64,000 nucleotides of DNA from Thiothrix subterranea (GTDB taxonomy: Bacteria; Pseudomonadota; Gammaproteobacteria; Thiotrichales; Thiotrichaceae). Position numbers and translations under genes: made by a program. A model generated the notes under the pieces. The model saw nothing but the letters and a program-made list of their open reading frames with translations, made no database searches and was not told where the DNA came from. Location of the stretch: the NCBI RefSeq assembly GCF_016772315.1, contig NZ_CP053482.1, positions 124,001-188,000 on the forward strand. The letters are read 5' to 3'. This document shows, piece after piece, positions 42,170-52,400 of this stretch (position 1 is the stretch's first letter; each line of letters begins with the position of its first letter).

Positions 42170-45121
42170 TTAACGGTAACTATCCACACTCGGACAAGAA
42201 CACACCAAATTCCGATCCCCATACACATTATCAATCCGGTTCACGGTAGGCCAATACTTCGCCGTCGGGCTGACACCCTGCGGGAACACCGCCTCGGTCT
42301 GGCTGTAAGGGCGTTCCCAAGCATTCACCAAATCATCCAGCGTATGCGGCGCATTCACCAGCGGATTATTGTCCGCAGGCCACACGCCCTCCTGCACCTT
42401 GCGAATCTCTTCCCGAATCGCAATCATCGCATCGCAAAAACGGTCAAGCTCCTCTTTCGGCTCGGATTCGGTCGGCTCAATCATCAGCGTCCCCGCCACC
42501 GGAAACGACATGGTAGGCGCGTGGAAACCGTAATCCATCAAGCGTTTAGCGATGTCCGACTCATCAACCCCCGAAGCCGCCTTCAACGGACGAATGTCGA
42601 TAATGCACTCATGCGCCACCCGCCCATTCGCCCCCCGGAACAGCACCGGATAATGCTCAGCCAAGCGTTGCATGATGTAATTGGCGTTCAAAATCGCCAT
42701 CTCCGTCGCCCGCTGCAACCCCGCCGCCCCCATCAACTTGATGTACGCCCACGAAATCGGCAGGATCGCCCCACTCCCATAAGGTGCTGCCGACACCGCA
42801 CTATTCCCCAGCGCAATCCCATCCGGCGGAGTCACCGCATGGCTGGACAAAAACGGAGCCAAATGCGCCTTCACCCCAATCGGCCCCATGCCAGGGCCAC
42901 CGCCGCCGTGCGGAATCGCAAAGGTCTTGTGCAAGTTCAAATGCGACACATCCGACCCCATCTTGCCCGGTTTCGACAAGCCCACTTGCGCGTTCATGTT
43001 CGCGCCATCCATGTACACCTGCCCACCGAACTGATGCACGATGTCGCAAATTTCCACGATGTCCTGCTCAAACACCCCGTGCGTAGACGGATAAGTCACC
43101 ATCAAGCACGACAAATTCGCCGCGTGTTTTTCCGCCTTGGCACGCAAATCCGCCACATCCACGTTACCGTTCGCGTCGCACTCGACCACCACCACCTTCA
43201 GGCTCACCATCGCCGCCGAAGCCGGATTCGTGCCATGCGCCGAACTCGGAATCAAACACACATCCCGATGCCCCTGCCCAATACTCGCCTGATAGCGGCG
43301 GATCGCCACCAACCCCGCGTATTCGCCCTGCGCCCCCGAATTCGGCTGCATCGAAATCGCATCATAGCCAGTGATTTCCACCAACCAATCCTCCAATTCC
43401 TTGATCATGGCGCGATAACCCACGGTCTGCTCCTGCGGCGCAAACGGGTGAATATTGGCAAATTCGTTCCACGTCACCGGAATCATTTCCGTGGTCGCAT
43501 TCAACTTCATGGTGCAAGAACCCAGCGGAATCATCCCATGCGCCAGCGAGAAATCCTTATTCTCCAAGCGCTTGAGGTAACGCAACATCTCCGATTCCGA
43601 ATGATGTGAATTAAACACCGGATGCGTCAGAAACTCGCTAGTCCGCTGGTAGCCAGATGGAATCCCGCTGAAACCTTCTGCCACAACCGCAGCGTCCAGC
43701 GCATCCACATCCAACCCATGCCCTGCGCCCAGCAGCACATCGAACAGCTCAGCAATGTCCGCACGGGTTTTGCGCTCGTCAATACTAATCCCGACACCGA
43801 CACCAACACCCACCCGTAGAGACGCAAAATTTTGCGTCTCTACAACACCGTCACCGTCACCATTATCCTGCCCATCGTTACCCCAACGCAGGTTCACTCC
43901 GGCATTCACTGCCCGCTGTTGAATGTCTCCAGACTGCCCGCCTAAATTGACAGTCACCGTATCAAACCAAGTGTCATTCAACAGTTGGACACCCTTCTGC
44001 TGCAAGCCCTTCGCCAGAATATTCGTCAGCCGATGAATCCGCCCCGCAATCGTCTTCAGCCCTGCCGCACCATGATACACAGCATAAAATCCCGCCATAT
44101 TCGCCAGCAACGCCTGCGCCGTACAAATATTGGAAGTTGCCTTCTCACGACGAATATGCTGCTCACGGGTCTGCATCGCCATCCGCAACGCCTGCTTGCC
44201 ATGACTATCAATCGAAACCCCGATCACGCGCCCCGGCATGGTGCGCTTGAACGCATCCTTCACCGCAAAAAACGCCGCATGAGGCCCACCGAAACCCATT
44301 GGCACGCCGAAACGCTGCGAGTTGCCGACCACCACATCCGCGCCCATGTCCCCTGGTGCTTTCAACATCACCAACGCCATTAAATCAGAAGCCACGCACA
44401 CCAACGCTTTTTGCGCGTGCGCCTGCTTGATCAATGCTTCAATATCAACGACTTCGCCCGTGGTGCTAGGGTATTGCAGCAACACACCAAACACTTCCTG
44501 CCCCGCCAACTCGCTATACGGGTTGCCGATCACCAATTCAAAGCCGAAGTGTTCCGCACGGGTTTTCAGCACGTCGATAGTTTGCGGATGCACGTCCGCA
44601 CCCACAAAAAATTTATCCGATTTGAGCTTGTTGGAACGCTTGCACAGCGTCATTGCTTCCGCTGCCGCCGTCGCTTCATCCAACAACGAGGCATTGGCAA
44701 TGTCCATGCCCGTCAAATCCGTGACCATTTGCTGGTAATTGAGCAAGCCTTCCAGCCGCCCTTGGGAAATTTCCGGCTGGTACGGCGTATACGCGGTGTA
44801 CCAACCGGGGTTTTCCAGCACATTACGCAAAATAACCGGCGGCACGACCGTATCGTAATAGCCCATGCCGATGTACGACTTGGCAACAACATTTTGCCGC
44901 GCCAGTTGCTTCAGATACGCCAGCGTTTCGGCTTCGGAACGGCTGCCGTCAATTGCCAACGGTGCTGGCAGGCGAATGCTCGCAGGCACAGTGCTGTCAA
45001 TCAGCGCATCCAGCGATTCCGCACCCACGGTTTGCAGCATTGCCGCAGTATCCGCCGCGTTGGGGCCAATGTGGCGGGCAATAAAATCGTCGTGTTGTTC
45101 AAGTTCGTACAAAGTTGTCAT
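42170..45121 (-). CDS. gcvP: Glycine dehydrogenase (P protein)
   Basis: PLP-dependent decarboxylase of the glycine cleavage system, passing aminomethyl to GcvH lipoate. Duplicated fold; the PLP lysine is in [24 protein letters not shown], near residue 720. 983 residues, about 25 more than E. coli GcvP. The extra length maps to about residues 415-445, where a palindromic DNA repeat at 43816-43843 adds NFASL-coding sequence flanked by DNGDGDG and VGVGVGVG low-complexity stretches. Last gene of gcvTHP. Confidence 0.97.
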   Translation of the reverse strand: MTTLYELEQHDDFIARHIGPNAADTAAMLQTVGAESLDALIDSTVPASIRLPAPLAIDGSRSEAETLAYLKQLARQNVVAKSYIGMGYYDTVVPPVILRNVLENPGWYTAYTPYQPEISQGRLEGLLNYQQMVTDLTGMDIANASLLDEATAAAEAMTLCKRSNKLKSDKFFVGADVHPQTIDVLKTRAEHFGFELVIGNPYSELAGQEVFGVLLQYPSTTGEVVDIEALIKQAHAQKALVCVASDLMALVMLKAPGDMGADVVVGNSQRFGVPMGFGGPHAAFFAVKDAFKRTMPGRVIGVSIDSHGKQALRMAMQTREQHIRREKATSNICTAQALLANMAGFYAVYHGAAGLKTIAGRIHRLTNILAKGLQQKGVQLLNDTWFDTVTVNLGGQSGDIQQRAVNAGVNLRWGNDGQDNGDGDGVVETQNFASLRVGVGVGVGISIDERKTRADIAELFDVLLGAGHGLDVDALDAAVVAEGFSGIPSGYQRTSEFLTHPVFNSHHSESEMLRYLKRLENKDFSLAHGMIPLGSCTMKLNATTEMIPVTWNEFANIHPFAPQEQTVGYRAMIKELEDWLVEITGYDAISMQPNSGAQGEYAGLVAIRRYQASIGQGHRDVCLIPSSAHGTNPASAAMVSLKVVVVECDANGNVDVADLRAKAEKHAANLSCLMVTYPSTHGVFEQDIVEICDIVHQFGGQVYMDGANMNAQVGLSKPGKMGSDVSHLNLHKTFAIPHGGGGPGMGPIGVKAHLAPFLSSHAVTPPDGIALGNSAVSAAPYGSGAILPISWAYIKLMGAAGLQRATEMAILNANYIMQRLAEHYPVLFRGANGRVAHECIIDIRPLKAASGVDESDIAKRLMDYGFHAPTMSFPVAGTLMIEPTESEPKEELDRFCDAMIAIREEIRKVQEGVWPADNNPLVNAPHTLDDLVNAWERPYSQTEAVFPQGVSPTAKYWPTVNRIDNVYGDRNLVCSCPSVDSYR
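43816..43843. repeat. 28-bp perfect palindrome inside gcvP
   Basis: GTAGAGACGCAAAA followed directly by its reverse complement. I know this sequence as a dispersed intergenic repeat of many bacteria (GTAGAGACGCAAAATTTTGC type). Here it sits in a coding region, in frame, in a loop between conserved blocks NLRWG and [16 protein letters not shown]. Confidence 0.9.
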
Positions 45122-45138
45122 TCGGTATCTGCCTTTAA

Positions 45139-45525
45139 TTACTCGTCACATTCCGCTTTGTATGCGTCTGCATCCATCAATTCGCCCAGCGCGTCTTCGT
45201 CATCCACACGCATTACGAACAGCCAGCCGTCGCCGTAAGGGTCAGAATTGATCAACTCCGGCGAATCTTGCACCGCTTCGTTGCTCTCGATAATCACACC
45301 GGGAACAGGCGCGTAAATATCGGAAGCTGCTTTGACCGATTCCGCTACCGCACAACCGTCTTCTGCACCGAATTCAGTGCCAACTTCCGGCAAATCAACG
45401 TGTACCAAGTCACCCAGCAACTCTTGCGCATGGTCAGTAATGCCGACAGTAACAGTGCCGTCGCCGTTGTCACGTACCCATTCGTGGGATTTGGTGTATT
45501 TCAAATCGGATGGAACATTGCTCAT
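45139..45525 (-). CDS. gcvH: Glycine cleavage system H protein
   Basis: 128 residues. The lipoyl lysine is in [20 protein letters not shown] (about residue 64). It shuttles the aminomethyl group between P and T proteins. It lies 17 bases before gcvP and 17 bases after gcvT on the same strand. Confidence 0.97.
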   Translation of the reverse strand: MSNVPSDLKYTKSHEWVRDNGDGTVTVGITDHAQELLGDLVHVDLPEVGTEFGAEDGCAVAESVKAASDIYAPVPGVIIESNEAVQDSPELINSDPYGDGWLFVMRVDDEDALGELMDADAYKAECDE

Positions 45526-45542
45526 AAATAACTCCTAAAAAC

Positions 45543-46625
45543 TTAATTTAAAACAGATTTGCCATTGCGGGCGAAAACCGGCTTCACCACTTTTGCGGGA
45601 TGCAATTTGCCACGAATATCGACCTCGCAAGTCTCACCGCAGCTTGCTGGCACACGCGCCAACGCAATCGCTACGCCGAGTGTAGGCGAAAAAGTGCCGC
45701 TGGTGGTTTCTCCATCGCCGTCAGCACACACCACTTTCATATGGCTGCGCAATACGCCCTTGCCTTCCAGCACCAACCCGACGAATTTTTGCGGCACACC
45801 AGCGGCTTTTTGGGCTTCGAGTGCTTTGCGTCCGATGAAATCGCGGTCTTCCGGCTGCCAGCCGATTGTCCAGCCCAAACCTGACACTAATGGTGAAGTA
45901 GTTTCGTCCATGTCTGTGCCGTAAAGGTTCATGCCCGCTTCCAAACGCAGGGTATCGCGTGCGCCCAAGCCGATGGGTTTGATACCAGCGGCTAACAGCG
46001 CATCCCACACTTTGTGTGCTTGTGCATTGGGGAACATCATTTCAAAGCCGTCTTCGCCAGTATAACCCGTGCGGGCAATAAACCAGTCGTTGACGAATGC
46101 GCCATAGAAGGTTTTCAGTGGTTCAACGATAGCCACTTCATCCGCAGGCATAATACCCAGCACTTTAGCGCGTGCATTGGGGCCTTGTGCGGCGATCATG
46201 GAAAGGTCGTCACGTTCGGTCAGGGTAGCGTCGAAAGCGGCGATTTGTTTTTGCATCCACGCAATGTCTTTGTCGCGAGTGCCTGCATTGACGACGATGC
46301 GCCATTGGGTTTCGGTGATGAAATACACGATCAAATCGTCAATCACCGTGCCTTCGGGGGTCAACATGCAGCTATACAAGGCTTTGCCGGATTCTTTCAG
46401 CTTATCAACGTTATTGGCGAGCAGGTATTGCAAAAAGGCTTTGGATTGCGCCCCCACGAGGTCAAGGATGACCATGTGCGACACGTCAAACATGCCCGCG
46501 TCATTGCGGACTTGGTGGTGTTCTTGCAGTTGTGAGCCGTAGTGGATGGGCATTTCCCAGCCCGCGAAATCGACCATTTTCGCACCGGATTCAAGGTGCT
46601 TGGCGTAAAGTGCAGTACGTTGCAT
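45543..46625 (-). CDS. gcvT: Aminomethyltransferase (T protein)
   Basis: Transfers the methylene unit from H-protein to tetrahydrofolate, releasing ammonia. N-terminus [23 protein letters not shown] and GMFDVSHM are typical; folate-site residues are in [17 protein letters not shown]. 360 residues fit. First gene of the operon, 27 bases from the riboswitch terminator. Confidence 0.97.
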   Translation of the reverse strand: MQRTALYAKHLESGAKMVDFAGWEMPIHYGSQLQEHHQVRNDAGMFDVSHMVILDLVGAQSKAFLQYLLANNVDKLKESGKALYSCMLTPEGTVIDDLIVYFITETQWRIVVNAGTRDKDIAWMQKQIAAFDATLTERDDLSMIAAQGPNARAKVLGIMPADEVAIVEPLKTFYGAFVNDWFIARTGYTGEDGFEMMFPNAQAHKVWDALLAAGIKPIGLGARDTLRLEAGMNLYGTDMDETTSPLVSGLGWTIGWQPEDRDFIGRKALEAQKAAGVPQKFVGLVLEGKGVLRSHMKVVCADGDGETTSGTFSPTLGVAIALARVPASCGETCEVDIRGKLHPAKVVKPVFARNGKSVLN

Positions 46626-46651
46626 TAGGATTCTTCCAGTTTAACAGGCAC

Positions 46652-46686
46652 AAAAAAAGGGCGGCAAGCCGCTAAGCTTGCCGCCC
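46652..46686 (-). terminator. Riboswitch-controlled terminator of gcvTHP
   Basis: GGGGCGGCAAGC and GCTTGCCGCCC pair around a short loop (46659-46686) and are followed on the minus strand by a run of seven U (46652-46658). It lies between the second aptamer and gcvT. Confidence 0.9.
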
Positions 46687-46872
46687 CTCTGTCCGTTTAC
46701 CTGAGAGATTCCCGGTCGTTATTCCGGTTACTACCCTTCGGTGAGTGCGTCCGCACTGCTCTCCAGAGTCAGATCTAGTACTGCCAGTCCTTTTGCCTGA
46801 GCGTTTCCGGGCGGAATTGCGCCTTCGGCGGTTGCGGCAACCTTGCGGTGTGCAACACTCTCCTGCCAGTGT
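46659..46872 (-). ncRNA. Tandem glycine riboswitch
   Basis: On the minus strand two aptamers follow each other. The first (about 46872-46780) has GGAGAGTG, GCCGAAGGCGC and AACGCTCAGGCAAAAGGACTG. The second (about 46779-46687) has CTGGAGAGCAG, CACCGAAGGG and AATCTCTCAGGTAAACGGAC. The expression platform is the GC-rich hairpin just downstream. Glycine binding should favour antitermination and switch gcvTHP on when glycine is plentiful. Confidence 0.95.
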
Positions 46873-46971
46873 TTACTGAATGCGGGCGATTGTAACGGAT
46901 GCAGTGCAGCAACTAAAGCACCATTTACGCCTGACAGGTAAAACCAGTAAAAAGGAAATCACTGTAGTAAC

Positions 46972-47187
46972 CTAGTGTTGAACCATCGGCGTAATTCCGG
47001 TCTGCCGCCCTTGCTTGTCGTAGTTGTATAACAATGTGCCTTTTTGCACGCTAATGCTCTGCGCGTTATAAGCCTTCAAACCGTCAGTGGGCAAACGACT
47101 GGGCGCTGAAATGGAGGTCACTGCTTCGCCATTTTGGTCATAAATATAAATTAATGTACCGCGCTGCACGGCCTTGCTGATCGCCAT
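46972..47187 (-). CDS. Small two-repeat protein of unknown function
   Basis: 71 residues with a direct repeat: AVQRGTLIYIYDQNGE (7-22) and SVQKGTLLYNYDKQGR (46-61), each probably a beta hairpin. No signal or membrane segment. The clean ATG has GGGAGATACC upstream. It may bind a ligand or form an oligomeric beta structure; no function is known to me. A Crp/FNR-type palindrome lies about 90 bp upstream. Confidence 0.65.
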   Translation of the reverse strand: MAISKAVQRGTLIYIYDQNGEAVTSISAPSRLPTDGLKAYNAQSISVQKGTLLYNYDKQGRQTGITPMVQH

Positions 47188-47278
47188 ATGGTATCTCCCT
47201 ATGTGGTGTAAGTATTTCGTTAAAATTTTCGGTAATTCTATCTCTATTGATAGGGTATCATATAACTCTTATTGGTCA

Positions 47279-47292
47279 TTGACTTAAGTCAA
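47279..47292. promoter_or_regulatory. FNR/Crp-family type palindromic site
   Basis: TTGACTTAAGTCAA is a perfect 14-bp palindrome of the TTGAC-N4-GTCAA form recognised by FNR/DNR-type regulators. It lies in the divergent region between the two-repeat protein and the YceI gene, 92 bp and 113 bp from their starts, so it could serve either. Confidence 0.55.
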
Positions 47293-47404
47293 GCGGATTT
47301 CACCCCAAAGTGAATTTCCATACCATTACCGCAGTATATCCGACCAACGGTAGAGTTCAGTTAAGCTGTTATGACACCGATATTAACCATTATGGGAAAA
47401 ATAA

Positions 47405-48007
47405 ATGATGCAACGTACCCTACCCTTTATTTGCAACACCGCTCTCAGCTTCGCCCTGCTTTCCGGTACCGCCATGGCGGATTGGGTGCTCGACAATACG
47501 CAATCGGCGCTGTATTTCGTCTCGATTAAGAAAGACCATATTGCCGAAATCCACACCTTCAAAACCCTCTCTGGTGGAATTACCAAAGCCGGACAAGGTT
47601 CTTTGAACATTGATTTGGCAAGCGTCAGCACCAATATCGACATCCGCGATCAACGGATGCGCGAACAATTGTTTGATACCCAAAAGTTTGCGACGGCAAG
47701 CGTCAGTGTGGATTTGAGCAAAACCGGTGTAAAACCGGGCATCCAAACCGTTAATGTCACGCTGGATTTGCATGGCGTGAAAAAAGAAATTCCCGCCACC
47801 GTTGCCATCACCGAAGTCGGCAACACCGTGCAAGTGACCACCGTTGCCCCGATTGTGTTGAATGCAGCGGATTTTGACCTAGCTGCTGGTGTCACTGCCT
47901 TGCGGGAAATCGCGGAATTGCCCAGCATCAGCAATGCCGTGCCTGTCACTTTTTTCCTGAATTTTGTGAAACCGGCTGAAGCTAAAACGCCACCAAACCC
48001 CGCGTAA
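47405..48007 (+). CDS. YceI-family periplasmic protein
   Basis: 200 residues with signal peptide ending TAMA (about 28). YceI features: WVLDNTQSALYFVSIKKDHIAEIHTF, VSTNIDIRDQRMREQLFDTQKFATASV and LDLHGVKKEIPA. The lipocalin-like barrel binds isoprenoid lipids such as quinone-like molecules. Its last 26 bases overlap the convergent pqiC-like gene. Confidence 0.9.
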   Translation: MMQRTLPFICNTALSFALLSGTAMADWVLDNTQSALYFVSIKKDHIAEIHTFKTLSGGITKAGQGSLNIDLASVSTNIDIRDQRMREQLFDTQKFATASVSVDLSKTGVKPGIQTVNVTLDLHGVKKEIPATVAITEVGNTVQVTTVAPIVLNAADFDLAAGVTALREIAELPSISNAVPVTFFLNFVKPAEAKTPPNPA

Positions 48008-48560
48008 TCTGATTAGCCAAATCCGCCAGCAAGCCGCTTTGCGCTTTGACCAACCCCGTCACCCCCGCTTCCGGGGTTTGGCGGGTCAACATCACCGACT
48101 CTGTAGCAAGAATTTTTCCGTCATTACCCGCCTGAAGTTGCCATACCCCACGTAACCACGCTTTGCCCCCCGGTGTGCCGTCAAACTGATCCAGTTTCAC
48201 CACCACTTGATATTGCGGTGTTTGGCTGAGTTCCCACGGCACGGTTTGCACCCGTGTAGCAGGCAGACGGCTTTGCAAGTGTTGGGCTAAGGTACGCTGG
48301 AATTCATCTTCCAACTGCCCGCCCCATAAGTGCGTATCGGAAACTTCCAAAGTCGTCGCATCGTTGCGAATCACCATGCCCTCGCGATCCAGCAAGGTGG
48401 GCAAGGTAATCGGGCCTACACCCACGCTCTTAATGGATGCCGTCACCACCGGCGCGGCTGCACTACCCATATCCGTTGACAGCGTGTGATATTGCGTCGG
48501 GGTGCTGGAACAAGCGCTCAACGTCAACAATATCCCGCAAACAAACCATCGTTTCATCAT
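47982..48560 (-). CDS. pqiC: PqiC-like outer-membrane lipoprotein
   Basis: 192 residues with lipobox LTLSACSS (Cys at about 17). The DUF330/ABC-transport auxiliary pattern is present: YHTLS, VGVGPITLPTLLDREGMVIR, HLWGGQLEDEFQRTLAQHL. PqiC forms a ring docking with the PqiB tunnel at the outer membrane for lipid transfer. It follows pqiB by 8 bases. Confidence 0.88.
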   Translation of the reverse strand: MMKRWFVCGILLTLSACSSTPTQYHTLSTDMGSAAAPVVTASIKSVGVGPITLPTLLDREGMVIRNDATTLEVSDTHLWGGQLEDEFQRTLAQHLQSRLPATRVQTVPWELSQTPQYQVVVKLDQFDGTPGGKAWLRGVWQLQAGNDGKILATESVMLTRQTPEAGVTGLVKAQSGLLADLANQITRGLVAF

Positions 48561-48568
48561 GATTTTCC

Positions 48569-50224
48569 TTACTTGCCGCGCAGCAATGCACTGGGTTGGC
48601 GTTGCAATGTTTCGGTTAAACTGCGCAAAGCACGGGAAGCAGCGGTCACCTCTTCCAGCATTTCTTGCAACTGGTGTTGTGTCGGGGAATTTTGTGCAGT
48701 CAAACGGTCAAGCTGCCCCATCGAACCTTGGATTTTTTGCATGGTATTGCTCAAATCCTGACTGATTTTATTAACATCATTGGTCACGCTTGGCAGGGTA
48801 TTTTTATCCACCGTTTTAAGCGTTTCTTTAGCTGCTTTAACCGCCTGTTCTGCTTCTGCTAATACCTTATTGAGGTTATCCACGGTTTTATCCAATTTAC
48901 CGCTATTCACCAGCTTATTAATGCCTGCCAAAGTTTCATCAAGGCTTATCATAATGTCCGCAGCTATAAACGGTAACTCTTCAAACGCCGTTCCGGTGGT
49001 TGGAAACTCACTGTAAAACTGTGTCGCTTTAATGGAGGCCGGTGGCGGATCGGTTTCCATGCTCAGCGTAATTACTTTTTGCCCGGTTAGAAAACTCACT
49101 GTATCCAGTTTGGCACGCATCCCTTTTTCTACCAGTTTCCGCATCGCGATTTCACCCGTTTCTTTGGTGAGAGACTCATCAAAGTATTGCGGTTGAATAT
49201 ATACCAATACAGGAACTCGCACATCTAATGAATCTTTATCCATTTTCATCTCAATGTTTTCGACTTTACCGATCGGCAGCCCCTGAAATTCCACGTCTGA
49301 ACCCACATCCATGCCACGCACAGAACCATCAAAATACATCACGTAATACAATCGGGTCGCGTATTGCTTTTCCTGGGAATCCGCATAATTGCGGTGCAAT
49401 ACAAAAGTATCGCCCTGTTTGCTGACTTCCCCCCCTGCAACCCCGGCTGGCGTTTCAAACGCAATTCCCCCGATCAAAACGGAAATCAGCGATTCCATGC
49501 GAAACTCGGCCCCGGTCGAATTCATATTAAGTTCCACCCCACTGGCATTCCAGAAGCGGGTATTATCATGCACATATTGAAAGTAAGGGGCGCGAATAAA
49601 CAATTCCAGTTGCACTCGGTCTTGATTATCCAATAATTCGTAGTCGATCACTTCACCGACTTGCAACTGCTTGTAAAATACCGGCGCTCCCACATCCATT
49701 GAACCCAATGAATCTGATATTAAGAAAAAGCGTTTACCGTCTTCGGCGGGTGCAATCACCGGCGGGCGTTCTGCTCCTTTATAAAAGCTCTGATCATCGT
49801 TATCGGTTCCGGGGTCCATTCCAATATAAGAACCCGAAAATAAGGTTCCCAAGCCCGATACACCCGAACGGTTAACACGCGGGCGTACTACCCAAAAACT
49901 GGCATTCGTCCCTAAATGGCGTCCGATTTCTTTATTCAGTTCAATAATGGCTTCAATGTATTTCAGCTCATTATCCAATTTAAGTTTTTTAACTTTACCG
50001 ACGGTTACGGCTTTATAACGTACTTCGGTTTTACCCGGCTCAATGCCTTCTGCACTGGAAAACTGTACCGTTATTGTCGGCCCGCGCTCATACCACGCTT
50101 GAAACAATAACCAGAAACCAATCAATAACGCCGCCAACGGAATTAACCATACTGGCGAAGGCCAACGCTGCTCACGCAACTCCACATCCGGCAGGTTGTC
50201 AGCAAACCCCTTATTTTCATTCAT
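48569..50224 (-). CDS. pqiB: PqiB-like MCE-domain protein
   Basis: 551 residues. One N-terminal membrane segment (VWLIPLAALLIGFWLLFQAW) is followed by three MCE domains (GPTITVQFSSAEGIEPGKTEVRYK; GAPVFYKQLQVGEVIDYEL; GSDVEFQGLPIGKVENIEM) and a long C-terminal helix that builds the tunnel spanning the periplasm. Overlaps the upstream pqiA-type gene by 4 bases. Confidence 0.93.
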   Translation of the reverse strand: MNENKGFADNLPDVELREQRWPSPVWLIPLAALLIGFWLLFQAWYERGPTITVQFSSAEGIEPGKTEVRYKAVTVGKVKKLKLDNELKYIEAIIELNKEIGRHLGTNASFWVVRPRVNRSGVSGLGTLFSGSYIGMDPGTDNDDQSFYKGAERPPVIAPAEDGKRFFLISDSLGSMDVGAPVFYKQLQVGEVIDYELLDNQDRVQLELFIRAPYFQYVHDNTRFWNASGVELNMNSTGAEFRMESLISVLIGGIAFETPAGVAGGEVSKQGDTFVLHRNYADSQEKQYATRLYYVMYFDGSVRGMDVGSDVEFQGLPIGKVENIEMKMDKDSLDVRVPVLVYIQPQYFDESLTKETGEIAMRKLVEKGMRAKLDTVSFLTGQKVITLSMETDPPPASIKATQFYSEFPTTGTAFEELPFIAADIMISLDETLAGINKLVNSGKLDKTVDNLNKVLAEAEQAVKAAKETLKTVDKNTLPSVTNDVNKISQDLSNTMQKIQGSMGQLDRLTAQNSPTQHQLQEMLEEVTAASRALRSLTETLQRQPSALLRGK

Positions 50225-50853
50225 GCCTGCGCTTCCTCTTGCTGGGCAATATCCCAGATCAAGTGCTCATCTAATGTGCGAGCAGCAAACATGGTTAACA
50301 CCACCACCGCCGCAAACGACAAACTGCCCAGATTTGCATCAACCCGTGCCAAATTTCCAAATTGTACCAACCCGGTCAAAATCGCAATCACAAACACATC
50401 CACCATAGACCAACGCCCCACGTATTCGGTGATGCGATACAAACGCATCCGATCATATTGCCGCCAACGTGAACGCCGTTGAATGCTGATCAACAAAAAA
50501 CTCAAGGTAAACAATTTCAATAAAGGCACGACAATACTCGCCACAAACACAATCAATGCCAGCGGCCACTGCCCCGCTTCCAGCAAATGATACACCCCGG
50601 TAATAATGGTGTCAGGCTGCCCTGCTCCCAACATATACACGCTCATAATCGGCAACAAATTGGCTGGAATATACAGAATCGCGGCAGCAATCAACAATGC
50701 CCAAGTCACTTCCACGCTCGTAGACTGCTGTGCTAATTTCACCCGCGCCCCACAACGCGGGCAATGCATGACCTCAAAACGCTTTAATTGCGTGGGCGCA
50801 TGACTCAAACAACCACAGACGCGGCATTGCAACAACGCCTTGTGCTTAATCAT
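50221..50853 (-). CDS. PqiA-like membrane protein, C-terminal half as a separate gene
   Basis: 210 residues: zinc-ribbon CRVCGCLSHAPTQLKRFEVMHCPRCGARV, then four membrane segments with VTWALLIAAAILYIPANLLPIMSV and YVGRWSMVDVFVIAILTGLVQFG. Equivalent to the second PqiA domain. It overlaps the first-half gene by 8 bases and pqiB by 4. In E. coli both halves are one protein. Confidence 0.9.
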   Translation of the reverse strand: MIKHKALLQCRVCGCLSHAPTQLKRFEVMHCPRCGARVKLAQQSTSVEVTWALLIAAAILYIPANLLPIMSVYMLGAGQPDTIITGVYHLLEAGQWPLALIVFVASIVVPLLKLFTLSFLLISIQRRSRWRQYDRMRLYRITEYVGRWSMVDVFVIAILTGLVQFGNLARVDANLGSLSFAAVVVLTMFAARTLDEHLIWDIAQQEEAQA

Positions 50854-51463
50854 TGTTTTTCTCCAACGCTCGCCATACGCTGAAAGGATCCAATAATGCG
50901 GTGGCGGCAGTCATCGTCAGAATCAGCCCTGCAAATGACCAGAAAGCAGCCCCCACAATTAAAGTCGCTAAATCGCCTAATTTTACCACCGCGACCAGCA
51001 CCCCCAACATAAAGACTTCCAACATTCCCCACGGTTTGAATTCACGCATCCAGCGGAATAAAAAAATCGCCATACTTGGCTTCCAACGGTAGCGAATCGT
51101 TAAGACCACCATCAATAACGTCAGCAATTCAAAAACGGGAAATACGATAATATTGAGGACAATCAACCCTGCCACGACAGGGTAGCCTTGATCCCAAAAT
51201 GCCAGACTCGCCCCCAGCAAATGCAATTCCTGCTCCGCCCCTTGCGCACGCAAGCCCAATAGCGGAAACACATTGGTCAATACAAACAACGTCAAACCAG
51301 CCAAGGTCAATGCCAGCACTGAATCCAACATACCGGGGCGATTGCGATATAACACAGCACCACAACGGCTGCAATTGGCGGTTTTACCGGGCGCAATCGC
51401 GTGATAACGGTGTAATTGACCGCATTCTTGGCAAGCAATGGACTCGACTTCCGGCATTATCAT
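50846..51463 (-). CDS. PqiA-like membrane protein, N-terminal half as a separate gene
   Basis: 205 residues from ATG 51463 (MIMPEVESIACQECGQLHRY). Zinc ribbon CQECG/CSRCG, then four membrane segments with LALTLAGLTLFVLTNVFPLLGL and REFKPWGMLEVFMLGVLVAVVKLGDLA, the PqiA repeat. Upstream in-frame ATGs run into the ATP-grasp gene and are less likely. First gene of the pqi unit, 34 bases after the ATP-grasp stop, so it may be read from the same transcript. Confidence 0.88.
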   Translation of the reverse strand: MIMPEVESIACQECGQLHRYHAIAPGKTANCSRCGAVLYRNRPGMLDSVLALTLAGLTLFVLTNVFPLLGLRAQGAEQELHLLGASLAFWDQGYPVVAGLIVLNIIVFPVFELLTLLMVVLTIRYRWKPSMAIFLFRWMREFKPWGMLEVFMLGVLVAVVKLGDLATLIVGAAFWSFAGLILTMTAATALLDPFSVWRALEKNND

Positions 51464-51497
51464 TAACAATCGGCATAAAAAATCTTGCCTGATTGTA

Positions 51498-52388
51498 TCA
51501 TTCTTGCAATAGCCCAAGATACGTTAGCAAAGCATCGCTCAATGCACCGGCGGCGACCTGATCAAATCCTGCAAACATTGGGTTAGTATTGATCTCCAAA
51601 AACTGCCACTCCCCCGTATGCGAGTCAGTTTTGAAATCAGCCGCTGCGAAATCCAGCCCTAAATGATCCGACAAGTACGCCAGTTTTTCCACCAAATCAT
51701 CCGGCACATCCACCACTTGCATCCGAGTAGAGGAGGCTGAGCGGTAATCCAATGCCTCCGCCTGAATCAAAAAGCCAAACCAAGCGTTACCAATACGAAA
51801 TACCCGCAACTCCGGCGAAGCTAAACGCCGTTGCACAATCTGCGGGTAAGACAGTATGTTATTGCCCGTGATTTCATGCGCTGCCAACGGGGTACAGTAA
51901 GCGCCGCCCGTCACAGGCTTAGCCACCCACTCCCCATGCTCATGCAACTGCGCCATCGCGAGAAGGTCGTTGCTGACATACGTGTCAGCAACGTTAAACC
52001 CCATGCTCAACGCCAAGCGTAACATGTAAGGCTTATTAACCCCGCCACACGGCAGGAACCGCCGATTACATAACGCAATATCCGGCGAACTTAACAGCCA
52101 GCCGGACACGCTAACAAACCATTCACGCGCTGCTGAATTATCTTGAGCATTGTTGCTCTTCAGGTAAGCAAACACATCCTGTCGGATAAATGCTGCCGAT
52201 ACCGCGACTTCCTTGTCGTCATCCAGCAAACGGTTGCGGTGAATATCCCAATGCAAACGCGGCGAACCCGATTGCCCTGTGAGCAAACAATGCACGGGAA
52301 TATCATGCAATGCCGCCCGTTTCAGCAGACGTACCAATTGAGGGTCAGTGTCACCGCCTGCCAATAGCAATCGGGGCTTTATTGTCAT
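51498..52388 (-). CDS. ATP-grasp ligase, probable graspetide cyclase
   Basis: 296 residues. ATP-grasp landmarks: NKPYMLRLALSMGFNVADTYVSND (about 117-140), GEWVAKPVTGGAYC (lysine and glycine-rich loop), VQRRLASPELRVFRIGNAWFGFLIQA, and the metal-binding end DFAAADFKTDSHTGEWQFLEINTNPMFAGFDQ (acids in D-F-K and E-I-N-T-N-P). This RimK/MvdD-like layout fits ligases that join Thr/Ser/Lys side chains to Asp/Glu in RiPP precursors. AAGGTG is 8 bases upstream, 12 bases after a gene whose product ends in two TTxxxxEE cores, the expected substrate. Confidence 0.85.
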   Translation of the reverse strand: MTIKPRLLLAGGDTDPQLVRLLKRAALHDIPVHCLLTGQSGSPRLHWDIHRNRLLDDDKEVAVSAAFIRQDVFAYLKSNNAQDNSAAREWFVSVSGWLLSSPDIALCNRRFLPCGGVNKPYMLRLALSMGFNVADTYVSNDLLAMAQLHEHGEWVAKPVTGGAYCTPLAAHEITGNNILSYPQIVQRRLASPELRVFRIGNAWFGFLIQAEALDYRSASSTRMQVVDVPDDLVEKLAYLSDHLGLDFAAADFKTDSHTGEWQFLEINTNPMFAGFDQVAAGALSDALLTYLGLLQE

Positions 52389-52400
52389 GGTTGAATCACC

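Noticed and set aside
42047-43609. Long open frame (520 codons) on the plus strand opposite gcvP
   Set aside because: Arg/His/Pro-rich shadow of the conserved gcvP sequence in high-GC codons; no family resemblance and no plausible start signals.
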